NCBI GenBank assembly: GCA_026391715.1
Contig: JAPLDO010000042.1
Span: 1 to 64,000, forward strand
Length of the DNA: 64,000 nucleotides
Reading direction: 5' to 3'
Origin: Bacteroidota bacterium
Lineage (GTDB): Bacteria; Bacteroidota; Bacteroidia; Bacteroidales; FEN-979
Positions 43,082-51,673 of the stretch are shown here, piece after piece (within the stretch, counting starts at the first letter, position 1; the number at the start of each line of letters is the position of its first letter). The notes beneath the pieces are model-generated. The model made no database searches and was not told the origin of the DNA. It saw nothing but the letters and a program-made list of their open reading frames with translations. The translations under genes were made by a program, and so were the position numbers.

Positions 43082-44095
43082 TTACCTCATCGGATATTTT
43101 ATAAAGATTTCTTCACTCTTCATAAGGATATCAATATACTGCGCTCTTTTATACGCAAATGGATCTTTTTGATTTTTACGCGCCAGTTTTCCTTTAAACG
43201 ATTCGATAGTACTATACTTTTTGCCGTCCATCCACTGGTTAAGCTCCTCAATGATTTTACTGATCTGGTCAATGCCATGCTTATAAATGACGCTCACCAC
43301 CTGAACTGTATCAGCGCCGGCAAGAATCATTTTTGCAACATCTGTTCCACTATATATGCCGGTATTGGCGCACAAAGAGCCTCTGATTTCGCCAAATAAT
43401 AGCCCGATAAAGCGTAAAGGCAATCTGTTGTCCTCTTCATGGCTTAAGTTATATGGAAAATGATGTTCCTCTTTTTCAAGGTCAATATCAGGCTGAAACA
43501 GGCGGTTGAAAAGAACAAACCCGTCAACGCCGGCATAGTACATATTTTGTATTACCATAAGGGTATTGGTGTAGAACGGGCTAAGTTTCACGCTAACCGG
43601 AATTTTAACGCTTTTCTTTACTTCGCTTACCACATCGAGTTGCTCGTTTATTATGGCTTTTCCCTCGCGTTTAAAATCTCCGGGAACGGCGTAAAAATTC
43701 AATTCGAGCGCATTGATTCCGGTATTTTCCAGTTGTTTGGCATATTCAACCCATGTTTCGTCGAATGTACAGTTAAGGCTGGCAATAACAGGAATGTTAA
43801 CTGCATTTACAACTTTCTTTAAGTGGGATAAATGTTCGCGTGGTCCGGCATGTTCAAGATCAGGGAAGAGACTGATCATTTCAGCGTGGCGTTCATTATA
43901 CTGGTTCAACTCTTCCGACATTTGGAGACGCTCAAGTTCAACCTGCTCCTCAAAAAGTGTTTTATACACAATAGCCGCAGCGCCGGCAGCCTCCATCCTT
44001 TTGCAATTGTCCACATCTTTCACGAGATTGCTCGCGCCTACAATGATAGGGTTCTTTAACTGAAGCCCCATATAACGTGTTGATAAATCAGCCAT
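43082..44095 (-). CDS. Dihydroorotate dehydrogenase-like FMN protein
   Basis: A 337-residue TIM-barrel flavoprotein: LSTRYMGLQLKNPIIVGASNLVKD at the start, ASLNCTFDETWVEYAKQLENTGINALELNFY in the middle, and GSLCANTGIYSGTDVAKMILAGADTVQVVSV as the FMN phosphate site. It is related to PyrD/PreA but divergent from the pyrimidine-pathway enzyme, so 'dihydroorotate dehydrogenase-like' is the safe name. It lies 52 bases downstream of PFOR on the same strand, a pairing I recall from other Bacteroidetes, which suggests a ferredoxin-linked reaction. Confidence 0.82.
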   Translation of the reverse strand: MADLSTRYMGLQLKNPIIVGASNLVKDVDNCKRMEAAGAAAIVYKTLFEEQVELERLQMSEELNQYNERHAEMISLFPDLEHAGPREHLSHLKKVVNAVNIPVIASLNCTFDETWVEYAKQLENTGINALELNFYAVPGDFKREGKAIINEQLDVVSEVKKSVKIPVSVKLSPFYTNTLMVIQNMYYAGVDGFVLFNRLFQPDIDLEKEEHHFPYNLSHEEDNRLPLRFIGLLFGEIRGSLCANTGIYSGTDVAKMILAGADTVQVVSVIYKHGIDQISKIIEELNQWMDGKKYSTIESFKGKLARKNQKDPFAYKRAQYIDILMKSEEIFIKYPMR

Positions 44096-44147
44096 GTCTG
44101 TTAGTTTTAAAATTTTATCCTACCGCAAATATAAATTTTTCTGATTA

Positions 44148-47100
44148 TTACTTTTCGTATTTCATTTCTGATAAACGTTTGTAGTGTTCATAGCGCCACT
44201 TTGCATTGACTTCGGCAGCCTTGAATAATTCCTCTGCCTCCTCCGGAAACATCTTTGTAAGCGACGTATAACGCACCTCTCCATTCAGAAAATCCTGGAA
44301 AGTAGCCCAGTCGGGCAGCTTGGAATCGAGGGTAAATGGGTTTTTACCTTCTTTGCCATTCATCGGATTATACCTGTAAAGTTGCCAATAGCCGGAAGTA
44401 ACTGCGCGATCCATCTCTTCTTCAACCTTGCCCATGCCGAGTTTTAACCCATGATTAATACAGGGAGCGTAAGCGATAATGAGAGAAGGTCCGGGATATG
44501 ACTCCGCTTCTTTAACAGCCCTGAATAATTGACTGTTGTTGGCTCCCATAGATACCTGAGAAACGTGAACGTACCCATAAGTCATTGCCATAGCGCCTAA
44601 ATCCTTTTTCTTGACTTTCTTTCCTGATGCGGCAAATTTTGCAACGGCGCCAACAGGAGTTGATTTTGAAGATTGTCCGCCGGTATTTGAATAAACTTCG
44701 GTATCAAGCACAAGAATGTTGACATCTTCACCGGAGGCAATCACATGGTCAAGTCCTCCGTAACCAATATCATAAGCCCAACCATCGCCGCCAATGATCC
44801 AGATTGATTTTTTGATCATATATTGACGAAGACTTAGAAGTTCATGGGCGGTTTCAGATGATTCTTTTTCTAATAAAGGAATTAAGGTCAGAGTTGCCTG
44901 TTTCGAAGCTTCCGCATTGTACATTCCGTCTATCCATGATTTCATAGCGTCGAGAGTAGCCGCGCTCATCATGTTTTGCTTGATTGCGGCGCGCATCCGG
45001 TCTGCCATACGTTTACGCAGTTGCCCAATACCAACCGCCATTCCGTAACCATACTCGGCATTATCTTCAAACAATGAATTTGCCCAGGCAGGTCCTTGTC
45101 CATTTACGTTTGGACGATAAGGTGTGAATGGAGCTGTGCCTCCGTATATTGACGAACATCCGGTAGCGTTTGAAATGATCATTCGTTCACCGTAAAGCTG
45201 AGTCAGCAATTTAATATATGGAGTTTCGCCACAACCGGCGCAGGCGCCAGAAAATTCAAAAAGCGGCTGAGCAAACTGACTGTTTTTAAATGTTTTGAAA
45301 CGATCAATAATATCAGTTTTGTAAGTTACCTTCTCAATGAGGTAATCCCAGTTTTGGATTTCATTCATTTGACTTCCCAATGTTCGCAACTCAAGCGCCT
45401 TGGTTTTGGCGGGACAAACATCCACACAGTTGCCGCAACCGGTACAATCAAGCACACTTACCTGAATTTTGAATTCCATGCCAGTCAGTTCTTTGCCTAT
45501 AGCCTTGAGTGTTTCCATACCATCTGGCGATTGACTCTTTTCGGCGTCATTCAGAAGGAAAGGTCTTATTGCAGCATGAGGACAAACATAAGCGCACTGA
45601 TTACATTGAATGCAGTTTTCGGCAATCCATTCAGGAACGTTCACGGCGATTCCGCGTTTTTCAAGTTGAGTTGTGCCACAGGGGAAAGTGCCATCTTCCC
45701 TGCCAACAAATGCGCTCACAGGAATATCATCGCCATTCATAGCGCTTACCGGATCAAAAATCGTGCGGACAAATATATCTTTTGCAGAATCAGCGGGCGC
45801 TTCAATTTTAATTTGCGACCATTCAGCAGGAATTTCGATTTCGGTAAGTTCACCGCCCCGGTCAATGGCGGCATAATTCATAGTTACAATTTCTTCGCCC
45901 TTGCGACCATAAGTTTTGTATATGGCTTTCTTCATATCGGTAACAGTTTTTTCAAAAGGAATTACCTCCGATACTTTGAAAAACGCCGACTGCATAATGG
46001 AGTTTGTACGGTTTCCAAGTCCGATCTCTTCGGCGATCTTGGTTGCATCAATGATATAGAACCTGATCTTGTGATCGGCAAGGTATTTCTTCATGTGATC
46101 GGGCAGCCGGTTCTTTGTCTCTTCAGCGGTCCAGATTGAATTAAGCAGGAAAGTGCCTCCATCTTTCAGTCCTTTCAGCATGTCATATTTTTCGAGATAT
46201 GCAGGCACGTGACAAGCAACAAAATCGGGTGTGATTACAAGATACGGAGAACGTATCGGAGCGTCTCCAAACCGAAGGTGAGAAACGGTAACGCCGCCTG
46301 ATTTCTTTGAATCATAAGCAAAATATGCCTGTGCATACTTGTCGGTATTATCGCCTATAATTTTGATTGAATTTTTGTTGGCGCCAACTGTTCCATCGGA
46401 ACCGATTCCATAGAATTTGGCGGAATATGAGCCTTTAGGCGAGATATCAATTTCCGGTATCAGGGGCAGCGAATGAAAAGTAACATCATCAATGATTCCG
46501 ACAGTAAAATGGTTCTTAGGTTCTTTGGCTTTCAGATTATTGTAAACCGTAAGAATCTGTGCGGGCGTTGTATCTTTTGAACTGAGACCATACCGTCCGG
46601 CTATGATAGTCGGTCTGGTTTCCTTATCATAGAATAAATCGCGGATATCAAGATAGAGAGGATCGCCATTTGCGCCTGGTTCCTTTGTACGGTCGAGTAC
46701 ACAAATTCGTTTGACGCTTTCAGGAAATATGTTGAAAAAATATTTATCCGAGAATGGTCTGTAAAGATGAACAGATATCAATCCAACCTTTTCGCCCTGA
46801 GCCATTAAATAATCAATGACTTCCTTGATAGTATCAGTTATTGAACCCATTGCAATCACAATATTTTCAGCCAGTGGATCGCCGTAATAGGTAAAAGGAT
46901 GGTAAACCCGACCGGTCATTTTTGTAATCTCCTGCATGTAGGAGTCGACAACATCGGGGATTGGCTCATAAAAACGGTTGACAGCCTCCTTAGCCTGGAA
47001 GAAAATGTCGGGATTTTGCGCAGTGCCGCGGGTAACGGGATGTTCGGGATTAAGCGCGCGATCGCGAAACTCCTGGAGCGCTTTATGATCAAGTAATTTG

Positions 47101-47681
47101 AGCATATCCTCATCTTCAAGCATTTCAATTTTTTGAATCTCATGCGAGGTTCGGAAACCATCAAAGAAATGGAGGAAAGGAACCCTCAGTTTAATTGCCG
47201 ATAAATGAGCTATTCCTGCAAGGTCCATCACTTCCTGCACCGAACCTGTAGCCAGCATTGCAAAACCGGTTTGGCGGGTTGCATAAACATCGCTATGGTC
47301 TCCAAATATTGAAAGCGCGTGCGCCGCAACCGACCTGGCGCTAACATGGAATACTGCGGGCAGTAATTCGCCGGCAAGTTTATACATGTTCGGGATCATC
47401 AGTAACAAGCCTTGTGAAGCCGTAAAAGTTGTAGTAAGGGCGCCTGCCTGAAGCGAACCGTGAAGCGCGCCCGCAGCGCCTGCTTCCGACTGCATTTCGA
47501 CTACTTTTACCTCTTCGCCAAAAAGGTTCTTACGACCGTGTGCCGCCCATTCATCAACATTTTCTGCCATGTTCGACGATGGAGTGATTGGATAGATAGC
47601 CGCAACTTCACTAAACATGTAGGCGATATGAGAGGCAGCCTGGTTTCCGTCACACGATAAATATTTTTTTACTTTACTCAT
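44148..47681 (-). CDS. nifJ: Pyruvate:ferredoxin (flavodoxin) oxidoreductase
   Basis: A 1177-residue single-chain PFOR, the usual length. Domain order: TPP-pyrimidine domain (YPITPSSNMAE near the start), transketolase-C-like domain, gamma domain, a two-[4Fe-4S] ferredoxin domain (CIQCNQCAYVCPHAAIRP and CTGCGNCVDVCPAKTKAL), and a TPP-binding domain (GDGWAYDIGYGG, EVYSNTGGQSSKSTP). It converts pyruvate and CoA to acetyl-CoA, CO2 and reduced ferredoxin. A strong marker of anaerobic metabolism; the reduced ferredoxin could feed a hydrogenase, for which maturation genes lie 8 kb away. Confidence 0.96.
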   Translation of the reverse strand: MSKVKKYLSCDGNQAASHIAYMFSEVAAIYPITPSSNMAENVDEWAAHGRKNLFGEEVKVVEMQSEAGAAGALHGSLQAGALTTTFTASQGLLLMIPNMYKLAGELLPAVFHVSARSVAAHALSIFGDHSDVYATRQTGFAMLATGSVQEVMDLAGIAHLSAIKLRVPFLHFFDGFRTSHEIQKIEMLEDEDMLKLLDHKALQEFRDRALNPEHPVTRGTAQNPDIFFQAKEAVNRFYEPIPDVVDSYMQEITKMTGRVYHPFTYYGDPLAENIVIAMGSITDTIKEVIDYLMAQGEKVGLISVHLYRPFSDKYFFNIFPESVKRICVLDRTKEPGANGDPLYLDIRDLFYDKETRPTIIAGRYGLSSKDTTPAQILTVYNNLKAKEPKNHFTVGIIDDVTFHSLPLIPEIDISPKGSYSAKFYGIGSDGTVGANKNSIKIIGDNTDKYAQAYFAYDSKKSGGVTVSHLRFGDAPIRSPYLVITPDFVACHVPAYLEKYDMLKGLKDGGTFLLNSIWTAEETKNRLPDHMKKYLADHKIRFYIIDATKIAEEIGLGNRTNSIMQSAFFKVSEVIPFEKTVTDMKKAIYKTYGRKGEEIVTMNYAAIDRGGELTEIEIPAEWSQIKIEAPADSAKDIFVRTIFDPVSAMNGDDIPVSAFVGREDGTFPCGTTQLEKRGIAVNVPEWIAENCIQCNQCAYVCPHAAIRPFLLNDAEKSQSPDGMETLKAIGKELTGMEFKIQVSVLDCTGCGNCVDVCPAKTKALELRTLGSQMNEIQNWDYLIEKVTYKTDIIDRFKTFKNSQFAQPLFEFSGACAGCGETPYIKLLTQLYGERMIISNATGCSSIYGGTAPFTPYRPNVNGQGPAWANSLFEDNAEYGYGMAVGIGQLRKRMADRMRAAIKQNMMSAATLDAMKSWIDGMYNAEASKQATLTLIPLLEKESSETAHELLSLRQYMIKKSIWIIGGDGWAYDIGYGGLDHVIASGEDVNILVLDTEVYSNTGGQSSKSTPVGAVAKFAASGKKVKKKDLGAMAMTYGYVHVSQVSMGANNSQLFRAVKEAESYPGPSLIIAYAPCINHGLKLGMGKVEEEMDRAVTSGYWQLYRYNPMNGKEGKNPFTLDSKLPDWATFQDFLNGEVRYTSLTKMFPEEAEELFKAAEVNAKWRYEHYKRLSEMKYEK

Positions 47682-47815
47682 AATACATTGATTTTTATGT
47701 ACTTAATTCTTGTGCTGTGAATTTCCTAACAAGCCGCAAAATTACACATTATATTGGAAAAACAGGAACAAATGCAATTGAATTTGCAGAGACATTACGC
47801 CAATCTATTTTTTTC

Positions 47816-47845
47816 TTGCACGTAAAAAGAAATTTTGTAATTTTG
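47816..47845 (+). promoter_or_regulatory. Promoter of tRNA-Glu
   Basis: TTG (47816-47818), 19 bases, then TAATTTTG (47838-47845): a full match to the Bacteroidetes -33/-7 consensus and spacing, ending 19 bases before the mature tRNA. Confidence 0.7.
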
Positions 47846-47864
47846 CGCTTCCAAAACAAGTACT

Positions 47865-47936
47865 GGCCGGTTCGTCTAGGGGTTAGGACGCCAGGTTTTC
47901 ATCCTGGTAACAGGGGTTCGATTCCCCTACAGGCTA
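47865..47936 (+). tRNA. tRNA-Glu (anticodon TTC)
   Basis: A full cloverleaf of 72 bases. The anticodon stem CCAGG/CCTGG encloses TTTTCAT, with anticodon TTC at 47898-47900; the T-arm is AGGGG TTCGATT CCCCT; the D-arm carries the usual CGTCTAGGGGTTAGGACG. CCA is not encoded. The acceptor stem GGCCGGT / ACAGGCT has one G-A mismatch (position 5-68), where relatives have a C-G pair by my recollection. Confidence 0.93.
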
Positions 47937-47951
47937 CGGGAAATTATTATC

Positions 47952-47982
47952 AAACCCTGTAAATCATAGATTTACAGGGTTT
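47952..47982 (+). terminator. Intrinsic terminator of tRNA-Glu
   Basis: AAACCCTGTAAAT (47952-47964) pairs perfectly with ATTTACAGGGTTT (47970-47982) over a 5-base loop, followed by a T-rich tract. Confidence 0.88.
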
Positions 47983-48189
47983 TTTATTTTTCAAATGGCG
48001 AATAATTGGTCGAATTTGAGTATAGGATGTTGCAAACTTTCGTTGAAAAGGATATTGTCTTCAGAGCGATAAATTCAGGGCAACTGTGCGCCGTCAGAGG
48101 TATTTAATTAATGCTTACTTTTGTAAACCTATTTCCACAGAGTTGCCCCCGGAAGCGCTTTACGGGGGTTGTATTGTAAAAGGCAAAAT

Positions 48190-49833
48190 ATGCAAGAACC
48201 CACCAGGTTAACCTTTCCGGCTTTCTTTTCAGCGACACTCACCAGGTTTAGCGAAAGAAATGCACTGGCTTTTGTTGGACAAAAACCGATAACCTATTCT
48301 GAAACCGATAAGCGTATAAAAGCAGTCATTGCTTTCCTGGAAAACCTGGGCGTATTGCCTGGCGACAAGGTTGCCATCCTAGCAACGAATCAACCAAATT
48401 GGGCTATTTCTTATTTTGCGGTTACTTTTATGGGCGCGGTTGTTGTACCGCTACTTCCTGAATTTCTTGCCACAGAGATTTCTTCCCTCCTGGAACATTC
48501 CGAAACAAAAGTAATTTTCGCCTCCGAAGCAATGGCGTCCAAATTGACGGAGGTATCAACTACAAACCTTCAGTCTGTTATCAGAATTGATAATTTTTCA
48601 GTGATTAGGTCAGTCATCAGCGATGCAGTTTACAATCCCGAGGCTTTACCGATAAATCATTATAATGTTGAAGAAGATGATCTTGCCGCCATCATCTATA
48701 CATCAGGAACCACCGGTACGCCAAAAGGGGTGATGCTAAGTCATAAGAACATCTGCTTCAATGCTATCAAAGGTTTTGAAATTCAGAATATACTCGAAAC
48801 CGACCGGTTTCTCTCAATCCTGCCATTATCCCATACTTACGAAAACACACTGGGGCTTATCCTCCCGATGTATCGCGGAGCATGTGTTTATTACCTTGGA
48901 AAACCGCCTACGCCGGCATTGCTTCTTCCCGCGCTGCTTGCGGTGAAACCAACTACTATTCTTACGGTTCCGATGATCATCGAAAAAATTTTCCGTTCAA
49001 AGATATTGCCCGCGTTTACCGAGAAAAAAGCAATAAGCCTTCTTTATAAAATTCCCGCGGTCCGCAAATTATTGCATAAAATCGCCGGTAAAAAACTGAT
49101 GCAGACCTTCGGGGGCGAATTGCGCTTTTTTGGGGTCGGAGGCGCTAAATTGAATAAAACCGTTGAACGGTTTCTGATCGAAAGCCGCTTCCCTTATGCC
49201 GTTGGTTACGGGCTTACCGAATGTGCGCCGCTGCTCGCAGGTTTTAACCCGCAACATCCTACGCTTCAGTCAACCGGTCCGGCTTGCATTGGGGTTGATC
49301 TGAAAATCATGAGTACAAACAAACATACCGGCGAAGGGGAAATCTGGGCAAAGGGCGACAACATTATGAAAGGCTATTACAAAGAACCAACCCTCACAAG
49401 TGAAATTCTTACCCCCGACGGCTGGCTGAAAACCGGCGATCTGGGCGCTTTTGACAAAAATGGAAACCTATTTATCAAAGGCAGGGTCAAAAGTATGATC
49501 GTGCGGTCAAACGGCGAAAATGTTTATCCTGAAGATATCGAATCGGTAATCAACAATTTTCGTCATGTAGTCGAATCACTGGTGGTTGAGAAAAAAGGTA
49601 AGCTTATTGCCCTGGTACATTTTAACCAGGAAGAAATAGAACTCCGCTATAATTATTTGAAAGACGAAGTATCCAATTATGTTGACCAGAAAATTGAAGA
49701 ACTTAGATTGGAACTTCAGGCGTATGTAAACGCGCGTGTCAATAAATTTTCCCAGGTACAACTCGTGGTCTATCAGCAAAATCCATTCGATAAAACAGCC
49801 ACGCAGAAGATTAAGAGGTTCCTTTATACGTAA
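48190..49833 (+). CDS. AMP-forming long-chain acyl-CoA synthetase
   Basis: A 547-residue adenylate-forming enzyme. Core motifs: IIYTSGTTGTPKGVMLSHKN (P-loop), VGYGLTECAPLLAG (A4/A5), GWLKTGDLGAFDKNGNLFIKGR (A7-A8) and a C-terminal lysine-bearing segment (FDKTATQKIKRFL) that would serve catalysis. It activates fatty acids to acyl-CoA via acyl-AMP. The ATG at 48190 is chosen over an upstream TTG at 48169. It ends one base before the start codon of the ECF sigma factor gene, an unusual tightness given their unrelated roles. Confidence 0.88.
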   Translation: MQEPTRLTFPAFFSATLTRFSERNALAFVGQKPITYSETDKRIKAVIAFLENLGVLPGDKVAILATNQPNWAISYFAVTFMGAVVVPLLPEFLATEISSLLEHSETKVIFASEAMASKLTEVSTTNLQSVIRIDNFSVIRSVISDAVYNPEALPINHYNVEEDDLAAIIYTSGTTGTPKGVMLSHKNICFNAIKGFEIQNILETDRFLSILPLSHTYENTLGLILPMYRGACVYYLGKPPTPALLLPALLAVKPTTILTVPMIIEKIFRSKILPAFTEKKAISLLYKIPAVRKLLHKIAGKKLMQTFGGELRFFGVGGAKLNKTVERFLIESRFPYAVGYGLTECAPLLAGFNPQHPTLQSTGPACIGVDLKIMSTNKHTGEGEIWAKGDNIMKGYYKEPTLTSEILTPDGWLKTGDLGAFDKNGNLFIKGRVKSMIVRSNGENVYPEDIESVINNFRHVVESLVVEKKGKLIALVHFNQEEIELRYNYLKDEVSNYVDQKIEELRLELQAYVNARVNKFSQVQLVVYQQNPFDKTATQKIKRFLYT

Positions 49834-49834
49834 A

Positions 49835-50368
49835 ATGGATGAACAGGCATTCGAGTTTCTTTTTCGGAGTCATTTTAAGGGACTTTGCCAGTTTGCTTAT
49901 GGTTATGTTAAAGATTATGAAGGAGCCCGTGAAATAGTTCAGGATTCTTTTGTGAGCCTTTGGATGAAGCGCGATTCCATTGATCTCTCAAAACCTGTGA
50001 AAACCTATCTTTCCACAACAGTCCGCAACAAATGCCTGAATTATCTGCGCGATAACCGGAAATTCAGCGGGGAATTGCTGGCGCTCGAAAACCTTTCGGA
50101 AAGCGCCACTTATGAGCAGCCTGATAAGCTGATTGAACGGGATATTCGCGAACAAATTGATGCGGCCATTAATGAACTTCCAGAAAAATGCCGGGAAGTC
50201 TTCATCCTTAACCGCTTTAAAAACCTGAAGTACCAGCAGATTGCCGAGAAACTCGGAATCTCGGTGAAAACCGTGGAATCCCAAATGTCGAAAGCGTTGC
50301 GGCATCTGCGGATTCGACTGGCGGAATACTTCCCTTTTGTTTTGGTCTTTTTGATTAGCGTTCATTAG
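49835..50368 (+). CDS. ECF RNA polymerase sigma factor
   Basis: A 177-residue sigma-70 family protein: region 2 (FEFLFRSHFKGLCQFAYGYVKDYEGAREIVQDSFVSLW) and region 4 (INELPEKCREVFILNRFKNLKYQQIAEKLGISVKTVESQMSKALRHLR). It fits the FecI-like Bacteroidetes group that controls a TonB receptor through a FecR anti-sigma factor, which is encoded next. ATG 49835 is one base after the synthetase stop; a longer in-frame extension would overlap that gene and has no family support. Confidence 0.92.
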   Translation: MDEQAFEFLFRSHFKGLCQFAYGYVKDYEGAREIVQDSFVSLWMKRDSIDLSKPVKTYLSTTVRNKCLNYLRDNRKFSGELLALENLSESATYEQPDKLIERDIREQIDAAINELPEKCREVFILNRFKNLKYQQIAEKLGISVKTVESQMSKALRHLRIRLAEYFPFVLVFLISVH

Positions 50369-50375
50369 TTTAAAT

Positions 50376-50527
50376 AATTTGGCTAAAGCCGGGGGTGTTT
50401 CGGGCTTTTGTTCACCTCCGGCTAAAGCCGGAGGCAATTCAAAGCGACAATGGAATTTATGAATTGCCAATAGCTTTAGCTATTGGATAGAATGAAAGCA
50501 AATCTATTGGCTCTAACCAAATTTGAG
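50376..50527. repeat. MITE/REP-like element with TTTGGCTAAAGCC ends
   Basis: AATTTGGCTAAAGCC (50376-50390) and, inverted, GGCTCTAACCAAATTTGAG (50509-50527) bound a 152-base element. Inside are a 20-base hairpin CCTCCGGCTAAAGCCGGAGG (50415-50434) and the palindrome CCAATAGCTTTAGCTATTGG, flanked by inverted GGCAATTCA and TGAATTGCC. It is related to the elements at 20910 and 32236. It lies between the sigma and anti-sigma genes; no ORF. Confidence 0.7.
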
Positions 50528-50602
50528 AACTATTTTTCAGAAATGTAACCTACCGAATAAGGGTAACTCCAATCAAAGGTGTACTATTCACAGGAAAATG
50601 CC

Positions 50603-51669
50603 ATGAAAACCGATTCAACATATTATAGCGACCTAATCACAACATATTTCAGCGGGGAAGCTACTCCTGAAGAAATCCGCGAACTGGAAACCTGGGTTAA
50701 GGCAGATCCGGCGAACCGCAAACAATTCCAGGCATATCACAAAGTATGGAAAGCTGTAGGAACCAACCTCAACAGCCCTTCATTGGATATTTCCAGTGAA
50801 TGGAATAATCTGAAATCAAGAATATCAAAAGAAACTACGGAACAACATCATACTCCGGGCATTGTAAAAGAAATCCGAAATCCCAATTCCGAAATCCGAA
50901 ATCCCAATTCCTAAATCCGAAATCCCAATTCCTAACCTGGTCATATAGTATCGCTGCATTTTTTCTTTTACTTATAGTTCCTGCATTTTTGATGTACCGC
51001 TCTTTTTCTTCTGCGGATGAGTTGAAGATCGCAGCTTCCGGTAAAATTTCAGAATTTACACTTCCCGACGGCACAAAAGTTACGTTGAACAATGGCGCAA
51101 CACTTACTTATCCCTCAAAGTTTACCGGCGGGTTTCGCAAAATTTCTTTGAATGGCGAAGCCTGGTTTGAAGTTGCCCACGATCGCGCCCATCCTTTTGT
51201 TGTCAATGCAGGAAAAACCGTGATCCAGGTTCTTGGAACTTCATTCTCGGTGAACACCAAAGGATACCGGAACTGTCGTGAGATTATCCTCGCTGCCGGA
51301 AAAGTTAAGGTATATCGCGATGATAAGCCTGATGATCCTGTTTTTCTTAGTCCCGGCGAAAAAGCCAGCGTTCCTGCGGATGGGCAGCCAATAATCAAAT
51401 CCGTTAATGATGATGAAAACTTCCTGGCATGGAAAACCAAGCACATTATCTTCAGCAATACTTCGATGAATGAAGCGGCGGCATTGCTGTCGAAGGTATA
51501 TGACGTCAGAATCCGGTTTTCCGATAACCGGTTAAGCGGTTGTAAAATAACCGCTACCTTTGACAAACAATCCCTTGAATCGGTATTGAATGTCATTAAA
51601 GTCACCCTTGATCTTCAGGTTCGGTACGCCGGCAGAAACATTGAACTCTCCGGCGCCGGATGCAATTAA
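50603..51669 (+). pseudogene. FecR-type anti-sigma factor, frame broken
   Basis: The N-terminal part (50603-50914, 103 residues; SDLITTYFSGEATPEEIRELETWVKADPANRKQF) is the cytoplasmic FecR domain. The transmembrane helix (SIAAFFLLLIVPAFLMY) and periplasmic FecR domain (FTLPDGTKVTLNNGATLTYPSKF ... GEAWFEVAHD ... VLGTSFSVNTKG) continue in the -1 frame up to 51669. The two frames overlap by about 105 bases (50809-50914), so a single -1 shift restores a protein of about 355 residues. A 21-base repeat array sits in the overlap and gives the stop. It could be a true mutation, a sequencing/assembly error, or less likely programmed frameshifting. It would regulate the sigma factor before it and the receptor after it. 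Confidence 0.8.
50870..50932. repeat. 21-bp tandem repeat x3 in the anti-sigma gene
   Basis: Three units of GAAATCCGAAATCCCAATTC(C), the third beginning with T instead of G, which creates the TAA at 50912-50914. Each unit repeats the motif AAATCC/AATTCC. Related AATTCC/AATCCC sequences lie at 32236 and near 61165, suggesting a dispersed simple repeat. Confidence 0.9.
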
Positions 51670-51673
51670 TGGA

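Noticed and set aside
45354-46139. 261-codon open frame on the plus strand within the PFOR gene
   Set aside because: It lies wholly opposite conserved PFOR sequence, shows no family match and is explained by codon bias of the real gene.
50826-50875. Programmed -1 frameshift signal in the anti-sigma gene (TCAAAAG / GTAAAAG)
   Set aside because: Neither site is a proper X-XXY-YYZ heptamer in the right frame, and no downstream pseudoknot was evident; mutation or error is simpler.
50870-50932. Tandem repeats considered as a CRISPR array
   Set aside because: The 21-base units are contiguous with no spacers and no cas genes are present. No other spaced repeats were found in the window.
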